DNA of 64,000 bases from JACVRW01 sp963746825 (GCA_963746825.1 CAVVCU010000005.1:310001-374000), one strand, 5' to 3'; numbered from the stretch's first letter, positions 34,274 through 43,057 are shown. The notes: a model not told the origin generated them from the letters alone. Made by a program: numbers and translations.

Positions 34274-35488
34274 ATGGCGACCTACGCATTCCAGGCCCTC
34301 GACCTCTCCGGCTCGCCCACCAAGGGCGAGATGGAGGCGGGCGACAAGCAGGCGGTGGCGTCGCAGCTGCGTACCCGAGGCCTGATCGTGATCGATATCG
34401 AGGAGCAGGCGCCCGCCAACGCGGGCGACATCCTCGCGCGCTTCCAGCGCATCAAGCCCGACGAGCTGGTGATCGCCACCCGCCAGCTGGCGACGATGGT
34501 CAACTCGGGGATGTCGCTGCTGCGGGCGCTCTACGTGATCGAGGAGCAGACCGAGAACGACAAGCTGCGCGACATCTGGATCGACGTTCGCAAGGACGTC
34601 GAGGCCGGCCTGGCGCTGTCCGATGCCCTCAAGCGCCACCCCGAGCTGTTCAACGACCTGTACGTGGCCATGGTCGAAGCGGGTGAGACGGGCGGCATCC
34701 TGGACAACACGCTGACGCGCGTAGCCACTCAGCTGGAGAAGGACGCCGCGCTCAAGCGCCAGATCAAGGCGGCCATGATGTACCCGTCGCTGATCGGCGG
34801 ATTTGCCTTCGTCGTGCTCTTCGCCCTCGTCGCCTTCCTCGTTCCCGTGTTCGAGAAGATCTTCAAGGACTTCGGCGGCGACCTCCCCGCGATCACCAAG
34901 CTCACGGTCTGGATGTCGGACATGCTCACCCAGCGCTGGTACCTGATGCTCGCGGTGACCGTCGCGGTGGTGTGGTTGTTCCGGCTATGGAAGAAGTCCG
35001 ACACCGGCGCCATGCAGTGGGATCGCCTCAAGCTGAAGCTCCCGATGAAGATCGGGGGCATCGTGCAGAAGGTGGCCCTCGCCCGCTTCTCGCGGACGTT
35101 CTCCGGCCTGATCGCGGCCGGCGTGCCGATGCTGGAGGCGATCGACATCACGGGCCGCACGTCGGGCAACAGGGTGGTCGAGAAGGCCATGGACGACGTG
35201 CGCGACTCGGTGAAGAAGGGCGGAACGCTGACCCAGCCGATGACCCAGGTGCCCGAGGCCTTCCCGGTGATGGTCACCCAGATGATCGGCGTGGGCGAGG
35301 AGACGGGCGCGCTCGAGACGATGCTCAGCAAGGTCGCCGACTTCTACGAGGAGCAGGTGGAGGCGGCGGTCAAGGCGCTCACCTCGATCCTCGAGCCGAT
35401 CATGATCATCTTCGTGGGCGGGATCGTGGGCTTCATCGTGATCGCCATGTACCTGCCGATGTTCAAGGTGTACGACTCGATCAAGTAG
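34274..35488 (+). CDS. pilC: type IV pilus inner-membrane platform protein PilC (GspF family)
   Basis: 404 residues with two GspF repeats (about 70-190 and 270-395) and three membrane helices. The repeats show LATMVNSGMSLLRALYVIEEQ and FSGLIAAGVPMLEAIDITG, the latter followed by a GVGEETGALETML motif. The protein forms the membrane platform on which PilB and PilT act. It ends the first pilus operon; the pilin and alignment-complex genes follow only after a 14-kb block of unrelated genes. Confidence 0.95.
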   Translation: MATYAFQALDLSGSPTKGEMEAGDKQAVASQLRTRGLIVIDIEEQAPANAGDILARFQRIKPDELVIATRQLATMVNSGMSLLRALYVIEEQTENDKLRDIWIDVRKDVEAGLALSDALKRHPELFNDLYVAMVEAGETGGILDNTLTRVATQLEKDAALKRQIKAAMMYPSLIGGFAFVVLFALVAFLVPVFEKIFKDFGGDLPAITKLTVWMSDMLTQRWYLMLAVTVAVVWLFRLWKKSDTGAMQWDRLKLKLPMKIGGIVQKVALARFSRTFSGLIAAGVPMLEAIDITGRTSGNRVVEKAMDDVRDSVKKGGTLTQPMTQVPEAFPVMVTQMIGVGEETGALETMLSKVADFYEEQVEAAVKALTSILEPIMIIFVGGIVGFIVIAMYLPMFKVYDSIK

Positions 35489-35501
35489 GTGGGCCGGTCG
35501 C

Positions 35502-36060
35502 TCATCGCTTCGGCACGAGGACCTGCGCGAGGGCTCCGCTTCGGAAGCGCTCCTCGTCGACGACCTCGAGCTTCAGGTGCTCTCCCAGCTCGGCGAAGGG
35601 GCTGTGGCCCGCGCCGATCGCGATCGGGATCGTCGACAGCTGGTATTCGTCGACGAGGCCTAGGCGGGTCAGCGACTTGGCGAAGTCCGGACCGCCGTGG
35701 ACCAGGACCGTGCCTTCGTCGTCCCGGGCCTTCAGGTCCGCGATCTCGGCGCTCAGGTCCCCGCCGAGGATCTCGGCCGGTCCCCATTCCGCCTTCTCCA
35801 GGGTGCGGGAGAAGACAGCCTTCGGCTTCTCGTTCATCGCGGTTGGCGATCGGCCCCTCGGACGCGGCCCAGTGCGGGCCCATGATCTCGTAGCTGCGAC
35901 GGCCCATCGCGTGAACGCCGGCCTCCTCGAGCGCACGGAGGCTCCGCTCATTCGAGTCGTCGCCGAACCACTCGAACATCCATTCATGGGTCCCGTCGGG
36001 GCTGGTGGCAAAACCGTCGAGGGACATGACCATCTTGAGAATCACTTTTCTATCGCCCAT
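35502..36060 (-). pseudogene. dihydrofolate reductase-family (RibD C-terminal) protein, frameshifted
   Basis: The N-terminal part (VILKMVMSLDGFATSPDGTH and MGRRSYEIMGPHW) and the C-terminal part (NEKPKAVFSRTLEKAEWG, VLVHGGPDFAKSL, SGALAQVLVPKR) belong to one RibD_C protein of about 185 residues but lie in different frames. Removing one A (minus strand) at 35843-35844 joins them as GPIATAMNEKPK. The 559 bases are one more than a whole number of codons. Family members reduce unknown substrates. A small palindrome GGTAG-AGAC-CTACC (36064-36077) lies just upstream of the start and could be an operator. Confidence 0.75.
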
Positions 36061-36482
36061 GGAGGTAGAGACCTACCCTCTCGCGTGAATTAATCCCTCA
36101 TCGATCGCTCGCGAAGGCTGGCGGCGTAAGACGCGTGCAGCTCCTCCACCTCCGCGACGATCACCAAGCAGGTGGTGAAGTTGTTCTCCGGCTCGCAGCG
36201 GGATCGCGTAGCCCGTCGCCACAACGCGGTGACTTCAGCTCCAGCAGGTCTCGACAGGATCGTCCGCGACGCGCAGGCTCGTAACCGCGCACGCGCCTCG
36301 CGGCGGCGACAAGGTCTACCGCGCCGGCGGCGATCCCGAGACGCTGCTCGAGCAGGCAGCCGGCACTGACTGAGCAGCCGATGCTGCGGACCGGCGCCCG
36401 CTGGGCGAAACCGCTGGGCTGCGCAACCAACAGCCCTAGGTCGGGTTAGGGTCGACAACCCCCGACCAGTGGGAGCGCACCC
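36061..36482. other. gene-poor stretch with possible gene remnants
   Basis: No intact gene. On the minus strand a frame ending at 36090 closes with NNFTTCLVIVAEVEELHASY, like a VOC/bleomycin-resistance fragment, but nothing convincing precedes it. On the plus strand a frame ending at 36373 closes with GGDKVYRAGGDPETLLEQA, also without a start. TAGGGT at 36447-36452 may be the -10 of the next gene. The stretch looks like decayed accessory DNA. Confidence 0.4.
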
Positions 36483-36884
36483 ATGAGACAGGTCATACGG
36501 ACACTCGGCTACCGGCGGGTCGCGCTGCTGGTACTAGTCGCCGTACTCACCGTTGCCGTCGGGGCCGAAGCCCAGGCCGCTAACCGTGGCAAGGTCGTCC
36601 GGTACTGGGAACGCCAGCTCCACACCGGTGGGACGATCCAACTACTTGACTACCGGGTGCTGCGCTGCGGACCGCGGGCCTGCATCGTGCGCTGGCACAT
36701 CCGGGCGTTCGTTCCCGGCGACGAGCAAGACCTCAGCGGTTTCAACGAATACGTCGGCCAGGATGCCTGTTACCCCGCCGTGCGGGTTGCGTGCGACACT
36801 CGCGAGCAGACCGTTAGGTGGGTCGCAGCGGGCGGAGGCGGGCCCGGTACACAAGAGGCTACGACCGACGACTCCGCCAGGTAG
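36483..36884 (+). CDS. small secreted protein of unknown function
   Basis: 133 residues. A Sec signal peptide (about 1-32: RRVALLVLVAVLTVAVGAEA, cleavage near AQAA) is followed by a ~100-residue extracellular part with four cysteines (CGPRAC, QDAC, VACD) likely paired in disulfides, and a short Gly/Thr tail. GGGAGC precedes the ATG. I recognise no family. It stands alone among decayed and transferred genes. Confidence 0.6.
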   Translation: MRQVIRTLGYRRVALLVLVAVLTVAVGAEAQAANRGKVVRYWERQLHTGGTIQLLDYRVLRCGPRACIVRWHIRAFVPGDEQDLSGFNEYVGQDACYPAVRVACDTREQTVRWVAAGGGGPGTQEATTDDSAR

Positions 36885-36970
36885 CGCACTCCTGCTTTGC
36901 GCGACAAGCGGAACCGGGCGACTCGACGCAGGGCTGCTGCATCTCGTCCGGGGCGGTCATAGTCCTGCGG

Positions 36971-37813
36971 TCATGCGTCGTCGTGGGCGAGTGAGCTGGA
37001 CAGTTCGCGGTGGGCGTCGATCTGCGCTAGCAGCGTCTTAGCCTTGTTCTCCGCGGCCTCGACCGCGTCGGCGCCGGCGACCCAGCGCGCAGGGGGCTCG
37101 TCCGAGCTGACGAGCTCGACGAGCGCGCGGGCCAACTTGGCCGGGTCGCCGCCTTGCTGGCCGTTCATTCCCTGCCATGCCTCCTTGGTGGCAGCGGCCT
37201 GCTTTGCGTAGTCGTCGATGGAGAGCTCGGCCCAGGTCGTCGACTCGGGCGTCAGCAGCTCGGTGCGGAAGAAGCCGGGCTCGACGATCGTCGTACCGAT
37301 CCCGAACTGCTCGACCTCGGTGGCCAGCGACTCCATCCAGCCCTCAACGCCGAACTTGGCGGCGGCGTAGGCCGAGCAGAACTCCTGACCGAGCAGTCCG
37401 GCCACCGACGAGATCGAAACGACCTGCCCCGACCGCTGGGCCCGCATGGTCGGCAACGCCGCCCGCGTCACGGTCATCGAACCGAACAGGACCGTCCGCA
37501 CCTGGGACTCCACCTGTTCGGCGGAGAGCTCCTCGAAGAACCCGGCGATGAAGTTGCCGGCGTTGTTGACGAGCACGTCGATCCGGCCGAAGCGCTCGAC
37601 CGCAGCCCTGACGGCGGCGTCGGACTCCTCGGCACTCGTCACGTCGAGCGGGACAACGAGCAGGCTCTCGTGCTCACCGACCGCCGCCGTCACCGCATCG
37701 GTGTTGCGCCCAGTGGCCACGACGGCGTGGCCGGCGGCCAGGGCCTCACAGGCGATGTCGGTGCCCATGCCGCGTCCCGCACCGGTGATGAACCAAACCT
37801 TCTTGTCGCTCAT
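36971..37813 (-). CDS. SDR family NAD(P)-dependent oxidoreductase
   Basis: A 280-residue classical short-chain dehydrogenase. Cofactor motif TGAGRGMG at 10-17, NAG in LVNNAGNF, active-site Ser in VVSISSVAG and Tyr/Lys in YAAAK. The C-terminal ~90 residues resemble the extended tail of the SDRs often paired with MmyB-type regulators. The gene is divergent from such a regulator (37944), which probably controls it. Substrate unknown. Confidence 0.92.
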   Translation of the reverse strand: MSDKKVWFITGAGRGMGTDIACEALAAGHAVVATGRNTDAVTAAVGEHESLLVVPLDVTSAEESDAAVRAAVERFGRIDVLVNNAGNFIAGFFEELSAEQVESQVRTVLFGSMTVTRAALPTMRAQRSGQVVSISSVAGLLGQEFCSAYAAAKFGVEGWMESLATEVEQFGIGTTIVEPGFFRTELLTPESTTWAELSIDDYAKQAAATKEAWQGMNGQQGGDPAKLARALVELVSSDEPPARWVAGADAVEAAENKAKTLLAQIDAHRELSSSLAHDDA

Positions 37814-37943
37814 GTCTCAGCCTCTCGTTGAATCGCTCGTTCGGTCTCTACGAAAGCACCGCTCCGCGGAAGCTGGGAGTCCTTGTCGATCCAGGTATTG
37901 GCAGGGCCTCCCAGGCCCGGGCTCGCGGGTCTACCCTCGACCC

Positions 37944-38822
37944 GTGGACACCAAGAACCAGATCCGCGAATTCCTCACGTCCAGGAGAGCGCAGATCACG
38001 CCGGAGCAGGCGGGGCTCTCTGCCTACGGGCCACGTCGGGTCCCCGGGCTTCGCAGAGAAGAAGTTGCGGTCTTAGCCGGTGTCAGCGTCGACTACTACA
38101 CGCGGATGGAGCGCGGCAACCTGGCCGGCGTCTCCGAGGGCGTCCTTGAGGCTCTGGCTCGTGGGCTTCAGCTCGATGACGCCGAACGCGCTCACCTCTT
38201 CGACCTGGCCCGGGCGGCGCAGCCCTCTACGCCGAGACGCCCGCCCCGAACCCAGCAGCGCATCCGCCCGAGCGTGCAGCGGATGATCGATGCGATGACC
38301 GGGGCGCCGGCGCTGGTTCAGAACGGGCGCGGGGACATCCTTGCCACGAACTCACTCGGACGTGCGCTCTTCTCGGAACTCTATGTCGACCCGGCGCGGC
38401 CGGCGAACCACGGCCGGTTCGTGTTCCTCAGCCCCCGAGCACAGGACTTCTACCGCGACTGGGAGCGAGCTGCGCACGACACGGTCGCCATCCTCCGCAC
38501 CGAGGCTGGCCGGGATCCCCACGACCGCGGTCTATCCGATCTCGTCGGCGAGCTCTCTACTCGCAGCGAGGAGTTCCGCACTCGCTGGGGCGCGCACAAC
38601 GTGCGCATCCATCGGACTGGAGTAAAGGAGCTCCATCACCCCAGCGTCGGTGACCTCAGTCTCACCTACGAGATGCTGGACCTCGTGGCCGATCCCGGCC
38701 TCGCAGTCCTCACCTACACCGCAGAGCCCGGCACCAAGTCCGATGAGGCCCTGAACCTGCTCGGAAGTTGGGCAGCGACGCTCGACGAGGCGGAGACAGC
38801 GCCCGCAGACAACCGCCGCTGA
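37944..38822 (+). CDS. XRE-family regulator with MmyB-like ligand domain
   Basis: 292 residues. The N-terminal helix-turn-helix (about 25-80: RREEVAVLAGVSVDYYTRME) is preceded by IREFLTSRRAQITPEQAGL, the usual start of this family. The C-terminal MmyB-like domain (about 105-275) contains PALVQNGRGDILATNSLGRAL and the end RIHRTGVKELHHPSVGDLSL. In actinobacteria these proteins typically regulate an adjacent, divergent SDR gene, as found here. The GTG start is eight bases after TCTACC, a possible -10. Confidence 0.9.
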   Translation: MDTKNQIREFLTSRRAQITPEQAGLSAYGPRRVPGLRREEVAVLAGVSVDYYTRMERGNLAGVSEGVLEALARGLQLDDAERAHLFDLARAAQPSTPRRPPRTQQRIRPSVQRMIDAMTGAPALVQNGRGDILATNSLGRALFSELYVDPARPANHGRFVFLSPRAQDFYRDWERAAHDTVAILRTEAGRDPHDRGLSDLVGELSTRSEEFRTRWGAHNVRIHRTGVKELHHPSVGDLSLTYEMLDLVADPGLAVLTYTAEPGTKSDEALNLLGSWAATLDEAETAPADNRR

Positions 38823-38879
38823 CCGCGACGAGCATGAAGCCGCTTCCATGCGAAGTAACAGTCCGGCCTTGAGTTGCGT

Positions 38880-38898
38880 CTTGCGCGAGTAGCGCAAG
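38880..38898 (+). terminator. short hairpin after the MmyB-like gene
   Basis: CTTGCGC-GAGTA-GCGCAAG, a perfect 7-bp stem without a T-run. It lies in the 189-base gap 38823-39011, where I see no gene. It could end both converging transcripts. Confidence 0.35.
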
Positions 38899-39011
38899 CG
38901 ATCGCCACGTCACCGCGCCGTTCGGCGGTTGGGTGTAGGGAACCGTTCCTGTCAGGGCCCGGTGGTGCACTGCTTCGCGGCGCGATACCGAGAGTCGCCC
39001 GCGTGGGGGAC

Positions 39012-39932
39012 TCAGGCGACCGGCGGCGGTCTGCCCTCGGCGCTGTCCAGATGGGCTGGGTCCCAGTCGCAGACGAGGCAGGCGTGGCGGAAGGCCGAGC
39101 GGGCGAACTCGAGCGCGGCGGCTCGGGGCTCGGGGGTGGTGCGGAGGTCGGCCCAGTCGAGGAGGTATTCGCCGAGCTGATCGTCCCAGCGGGCGGCGGC
39201 AGGGCCGAGCGGTGCGTGGGCGAATCCCTCCGGCGCTGGGTGGGCGTAGGCGTAGAAGGCCGCGCCGTCGTAGCGCTCGTCGCCGGGCCACCAGCCGATG
39301 GCGACCTCTTGCGCGTCCATCGCGTTGCGCATGATGAAGTCCTCTGACGGCGGGTCGGCCGGCAGCCCTGAGAAGAGGTTCACCGCCAGGTCGAACGACC
39401 CCCACCAGGCGTTCACCGGCGTCGAGCGGCCGCGATACGGTGCCCGGAAAAGGGCCAGGACGATCGCCGCCTGGGTGGCGGCGGCGAAGTAGGGCGCCAC
39501 CTGAGCGGGGTCGTAGGTCGCGTGCTCGTAGTCCTCGTCCAGCGGCACGCTCCACGACACCTCCTGGGGTGTCGGGTTGATCTCGACCGCGCCCCCCAGT
39601 TTCCGAACGGCCCCCAGCACGTCCCGCGTCACGTCGGCGACCGGGCGATCCGGGGTCAGCGCGATCCGCTCGTCGTGACCGTTGCTGTGCTCGACAGCTA
39701 CCTCGTGGCGGTGCAGATCAAGCGCGATGACCAACACGCCAGAACCGTCGGGCGCGGGCAGCGGCAGCGTCTCCCAGCCGCGCCCCGTGAGCCGCGACGC
39801 GGCGTGCTGCAGCTGCGGCTCCGGCGCCGCCAGCGCCACCGACAGCTTCCCCAGAAGCTGCGTGTGCGCATGCAGGGTGTCACACGTCGCGCTCCAGGCG
39901 GAGTAGGCAAGCGCCGGCCAAGACGAGGGCAT
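39012..39932 (-). CDS. DUF5996 family protein
   Basis: A 306-residue soluble protein with the family-typical start (WPALAYSAWSATCDTLHAHTQLLGK), WSVPLDEDYEHATYD in the middle, NAWWGSFDLAVNLFSG, and EFIMRNAMDAQEVAIGWWPG-like and YAYAHPAPEGFAHA segments. No catalytic motif is known to me for this family, so no function is assigned. It is divergent from the epimerase-ECF41 operon; the two promoters overlap in the 80 bases between. TAGCTT lies six bases before its ATG. Confidence 0.8.
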   Translation of the reverse strand: MPSSWPALAYSAWSATCDTLHAHTQLLGKLSVALAAPEPQLQHAASRLTGRGWETLPLPAPDGSGVLVIALDLHRHEVAVEHSNGHDERIALTPDRPVADVTRDVLGAVRKLGGAVEINPTPQEVSWSVPLDEDYEHATYDPAQVAPYFAAATQAAIVLALFRAPYRGRSTPVNAWWGSFDLAVNLFSGLPADPPSEDFIMRNAMDAQEVAIGWWPGDERYDGAAFYAYAHPAPEGFAHAPLGPAAARWDDQLGEYLLDWADLRTTPEPRAAALEFARSAFRHACLVCDWDPAHLDSAEGRPPPVA

Positions 39933-39938
39933 CGCCCC

Positions 39939-39944
39939 AAGCTA
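39939..39944 (-). promoter_or_regulatory. -10 element of the DUF5996 gene
   Basis: TAGCTT on the minus strand, six bases before the ATG at 39932; the upstream side overlaps the ECF41-type box of the divergent operon. Suggests a leaderless mRNA. Confidence 0.4.
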
Positions 39945-39954
39945 CACACCAACC

Positions 39955-39981
39955 TGTCACAGGCGGCGCCGCTGTCTCGTC
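39955..39981 (+). promoter_or_regulatory. ECF41-type promoter (TGTCACA-N16-CGTC)
   Basis: TGTCACA at 39955-39961, exactly 16 bases, CGTC at 39978-39981. As I recall, this is the target promoter described for ECF41 sigma factors. It lies 31 bases before the epimerase ATG and drives the operon encoding an ECF41 factor, implying autoregulation. Confidence 0.85.
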
Positions 39982-40012
39982 TCAGGGTGCAAATGGAACG
40001 AGAGGAGCAGTC

Positions 40013-40960
40013 ATGAAGGTCTTCGTAGCCGGCGCCACGGGCGTGCTCGGCAGAGAGCTGGTCCCGCAGCTCGTGGCGCGAGGCCACGAGGTGGTGGGGA
40101 TGACGAGGAGCGCGTCGAAGCAGGACCTGGTGCGCAGCCTGGGAGCGCGCCCGGTCGTGGCCGACGCTCTCGACCCCGACGCGGTCGCTCAGGCGGTGGC
40201 GGCCGCCGAGCCCGAGGTGATCGTGCATCAGCTCACCGCGCTGTCGGGCGAGTTCGACATGCGCCACATCGACCGCTTCTTCGAGACCACGAACCGGCTG
40301 CGCACGGAGGGCACCGACCACCTCCTGGCCGCCGGTCGCGCCGTCGGCGCGCGCCGCTTCGTGGCTCAGAGCTTCGCGGGCTGGCCGGCCGGGCGCACCG
40401 GCGGACCCGTCAAGGGCGAGGACGCTCCATTCGACCCCGACCCACCGAAGAAGCTCCGCGGCATGCTCGACGCCATCCGCCACCTGGAGGAGGCGGTGAC
40501 CGGGGCGAGCTGGCTCGAGGGCGTTGTCCTTCGTTACGGCGGGTTCTACGGACCCGGCACCACTCTCAGCGCAGATCCCGACGCCGCACACAGCGCGGCC
40601 ATCCGCAAGCGCCAGTTCCCGCTGGTCGGAGAGGCCGGCGGGATCTGGTCCTTCATCCACATCGACGACGCCGCGGCGGCGACCGCGGTGTCCGTGGAGC
40701 GCGGCGAGCGCGGCATCTACAACGTGGTCGACGACGATCCAGCCCCGGTGCGCGACTGGATGCCCGAGCTGGCGCGCGCGCTGGGCGCCAAGCCGCCGCG
40801 CCGCGTGCCGCGCTGGCTCGGCCGGCTCCTGGCCGGTGAGGCGGCGACCGTCATGATGACCGAGGTGCGCGGAGCCTCGAACGAGAAGGTCAAGCGCGAG
40901 CTCGGCTGGAAGCCGCGCTATGCGAGCTGGCGGCAGGGTTTCGCGCAGGGCCTCGGCTGA
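40013..40960 (+). CDS. NAD(P)-dependent epimerase/dehydratase (ECF41 partner)
   Basis: A 315-residue extended-SDR protein with N-terminal FVAGATGVLGRELVPQL (GxxGxxG) at about 4-13, a Rossmann fold and the C-terminal RELGWKPRYASWRQGFAQGL typical of epimerase-like proteins. The usual catalytic YxxxK is not obvious (LRYGGFYGPG occupies the later region), so it may be atypical. ECF41 sigma genes are characteristically linked to carboxymuconolactone decarboxylase, oxidoreductase or epimerase genes. This is the epimerase type. AGAGGAG precedes the ATG. Confidence 0.88.
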   Translation: MKVFVAGATGVLGRELVPQLVARGHEVVGMTRSASKQDLVRSLGARPVVADALDPDAVAQAVAAAEPEVIVHQLTALSGEFDMRHIDRFFETTNRLRTEGTDHLLAAGRAVGARRFVAQSFAGWPAGRTGGPVKGEDAPFDPDPPKKLRGMLDAIRHLEEAVTGASWLEGVVLRYGGFYGPGTTLSADPDAAHSAAIRKRQFPLVGEAGGIWSFIHIDDAAAATAVSVERGERGIYNVVDDDPAPVRDWMPELARALGAKPPRRVPRWLGRLLAGEAATVMMTEVRGASNEKVKRELGWKPRYASWRQGFAQGLG

Positions 40961-40963
40961 GCG

Positions 40964-41875
40964 ATGACCGAGGAGGATTTCGAAGAGCTGCGCCCGACGG
41001 CCTTTGCCATCGCCTACCGGATGCTCGGCAGCGTGAGCGAGGCGGAGGACGTGGTGCAGGAGGGGCTCCTGCGCCTCCACCGGGCGCGCGAGGGCGGCGA
41101 GCGGATCCACTCGCCGCGCGCCTACCTCTCGACGGTGGTCTCGCGGCTCTCGCTCGACCACCTGCGCTCGGCCCGGGTCCGGCGCGAGACCTACGTGGGC
41201 GAGTGGCTGCCGGAGCCGCTGGTGGCGAGCGCCGATGACGATCCCGCCCGCAAGGCGGAGATGGCGGACTCGCTGTCGCTGGCCTTCCTCGTGCTGCTCG
41301 AGAGCCTGTCACCCGAGCAGCGGGCCGCGTTCCTGTTGCGCGAGGTGTTCGACGAGCCCTACGACCGGATCGCGGAGATCGTCGGCACCAGCGAGCAGAA
41401 CGCCCGCCAGCTCGCCACACGGGCCCGCCGCCACGTGGAGGAGCGGCGCCCCCGGTTCGAGGCCTCGCGCGAGCAGCGCGAGGAGCTCGCGAGCCGGTTC
41501 TTCGCGGCCGCCGAGGACGGCGATCTCGAGGGTCTGGAGGAGCTGCTGGCCCACGACGTGGTGCTCCACGGCGACGGCGGCGGCAAGGTGCCGGCCCTCG
41601 CACGTGCCGTCCACGGGCGCGCCAGGGTGGCGCGCACGCTGATGGCGTGGCGGAGCGCCGGCTCCCGCGTCGCCGACGTGACGTTGCGACGCGAGGAGGT
41701 GAATGGCCAACCGGGCGCGCTGTTCTTCGACCCCGAGGGCGGGCTGATCAGCGTGATGATCCTCGACGTCGCGGAGGGCCAGGTCCAGGGGGTGAGCTCC
41801 ATCGTCAACCCGGACAAGCTGCGCCACCTCGGACCGGTGGCCGACCTGGGCGCGTTTCTGCGCCAACGGAGCTAG
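40964..41875 (+). CDS. sigJ: ECF41-group RNA polymerase sigma factor (SigJ-like)
   Basis: 303 residues. Sigma region 2 (LRPTAFAIAYRMLGSVSEAEDVVQE, about 8-32) and region 4 (about 105-160: LSPEQRAAFLLREVFDEPYD) are followed by a fused SnoaL/NTF2-like C-terminal domain (about 180-300). ECF41 hallmarks are present: the linker motif WLPEP, DGGGK in the NTF2 domain and NPDKLRHL near the end. In this group the C-terminal domain replaces a separate anti-sigma factor. The promoter of its own operon has the ECF41 box. It starts three bases after the epimerase stop. Confidence 0.94.
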   Translation: MTEEDFEELRPTAFAIAYRMLGSVSEAEDVVQEGLLRLHRAREGGERIHSPRAYLSTVVSRLSLDHLRSARVRRETYVGEWLPEPLVASADDDPARKAEMADSLSLAFLVLLESLSPEQRAAFLLREVFDEPYDRIAEIVGTSEQNARQLATRARRHVEERRPRFEASREQREELASRFFAAAEDGDLEGLEELLAHDVVLHGDGGGKVPALARAVHGRARVARTLMAWRSAGSRVADVTLRREEVNGQPGALFFDPEGGLISVMILDVAEGQVQGVSSIVNPDKLRHLGPVADLGAFLRQRS

Positions 41876-41876
41876 C

Positions 41877-41925
41877 GCAGCGTCCGCGGCAGTCCGAAGT
41901 GCGGGAAGACGCTGCGGGAGGTTTT
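41877..41925. terminator. terminator between sigJ and a convergent small gene
   Basis: GCAGCGTC (41877-41884) pairs with GACGCTGC (41908-41915), with an inner CCGC/GCGG stem, then TTTT at 41922-41925. The T-run merges with the stop codon of the minus-strand small gene, so it probably serves the plus-strand operon. Confidence 0.6.
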
Positions 41926-42130
41926 AACCTTCGCGCGCCTGGCGTGTGGCCGCGGAGATCGTCTTGACGACGTAGAGCACAGACAGGACGAAAAATGCAG
42001 CCCCGAGTACCGCCCTGACCTGGTCTTCCTCGAGGGGGGCACGGTTTGCGACTGGCTGGGAGATCCCATCTGCCACCTTCTCACGCCACCCTTGCAGCCC
42101 CGCCTGTCCGAGTTCAGTCGCCTTCGCCAT
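41924..42130 (-). CDS. small single-pass membrane protein
   Basis: 68 residues with a polar N-terminal part (MAKATELGQAGLQGWREKVA) and one membrane helix (AVLGAAFFVLSVLYVVKTI) near the C-terminus. AGGAG lies seven bases before ATG 42130; a start ten codons further up has no ribosome binding site. No family recognised. It may be a stress-type membrane peptide, but nothing shows this directly. Confidence 0.6.
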   Translation of the reverse strand: MAKATELGQAGLQGWREKVADGISQPVANRAPLEEDQVRAVLGAAFFVLSVLYVVKTISAATRQAREG

Positions 42131-42238
42131 TTTCCGCTCCTGGTTTCGCCGGCAGAGCACTTCTGGTGCCCGGTGCCGGCCGAACTACGCACAGCGTGGC
42201 CATCGATGAGTCCGGCAAGGTGCGATGGTCCTACTGAC

Positions 42239-42670
42239 ATGACTGAGCGAGATTCCGCCCTCGAGCCGTTCGACGCGCTGATCGGTGCCTGGGCCACCGA
42301 AGCGACTCACCCACTGCTCGACGCCGTCGTGGCGGGCAGCACCACGTTCGAGTGGTTGGAGGGCGGCCACTTCCTGGTCCAGCGCGCCCATAACGACCAC
42401 GAGCAGTTTCCCGACGCGATCACCGTCACCGGCGCCCCCGAGGGTGGCGACGGGCTGGTCATGGAGTACTTCGACTCGCGCGGCGTGCGCCGGACGTACG
42501 GCGTCTCGCTGGACGACGGCGTGCTGCGCATCTGGCGCGACGATCCCGCATTCGCCCAGCGCTTCTCCGCCACGCTGGGCCATGACACCTTCGACGGCCT
42601 GTGGCAGCTCGCCCGCACGCCGGGCGACTGGCGCGACGATCTGGCGGTGACCTACCGCCGCCTCGGCTAG
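42239..42670 (+). CDS. hypothetical protein, DUF1579-like
   Basis: A 143-residue cytoplasmic protein. LEPFDALIGAWATEATHP at the start and FEWLEGGHFLVQRAHNDH are reminiscent of DUF1579-type lipocalin-like proteins that read ...LIGTW..EG. and ..WLEGGRFLVQ. The stop codon shares the CTAG at 42667-42670 with the stop of the convergent VOC gene. Function not known. Confidence 0.7.
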   Translation: MTERDSALEPFDALIGAWATEATHPLLDAVVAGSTTFEWLEGGHFLVQRAHNDHEQFPDAITVTGAPEGGDGLVMEYFDSRGVRRTYGVSLDDGVLRIWRDDPAFAQRFSATLGHDTFDGLWQLARTPGDWRDDLAVTYRRLG

Positions 42671-43014
42671 CCGTCGCGCCGGGGCGGGCCTCCGAATCCG
42701 ATCTCGTTGCCATCGCTGTCGCGGTAGGTCGCCTTCCGAACGCCGTTCGAGTACGTCTCGCGCTCGGCCGGCTCCAGTCCCCGCGAGCTGATCTCCCCGA
42801 TGCGCGCGTCGAGGTCGTCGACGAAGACCGTGACGAGCGCGCTGCCGGCGCGGCCGGGATCCTCCTCGATGTACAGCGACCGACCGTCGGCCATCGTCCA
42901 GACGACCTCGGTCGCGTTCGGAGAGAACGAGGGCTCACCGAGGAGCCGCTCGTACCAGGGGCGCGCAGCCGTTAGGTCGCGGACGCGAATACCGGCGAAG
43001 AGCTCGACGGTCAT
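42667..43014 (-). CDS. VOC (glyoxalase/bleomycin-resistance) family protein
   Basis: A 115-residue single VOC module starting MTVELFAGIRVRDLTAARPWYERLLG and ending with YRDSDGNEIGFGG, the usual closing strand with a metal-ligand glutamate. Substrate unknown. Divergent from a second VOC gene 57 bases away. TATCGT six bases before the ATG suggests a leaderless mRNA. Confidence 0.85.
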   Translation of the reverse strand: MTVELFAGIRVRDLTAARPWYERLLGEPSFSPNATEVVWTMADGRSLYIEEDPGRAGSALVTVFVDDLDARIGEISSRGLEPAERETYSNGVRKATYRDSDGNEIGFGGPPRRDG

Positions 43015-43020
43015 CGGCGC

Positions 43021-43026
43021 ACGATA
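43021..43026 (-). promoter_or_regulatory. -10 element of the minus-strand VOC gene
   Basis: TATCGT on the minus strand, six bases upstream of ATG 43014; no Shine-Dalgarno. Confidence 0.4.
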
Positions 43027-43057
43027 GCCGCGCGCCCGCCGCGCTGGGCCGCGGGGA

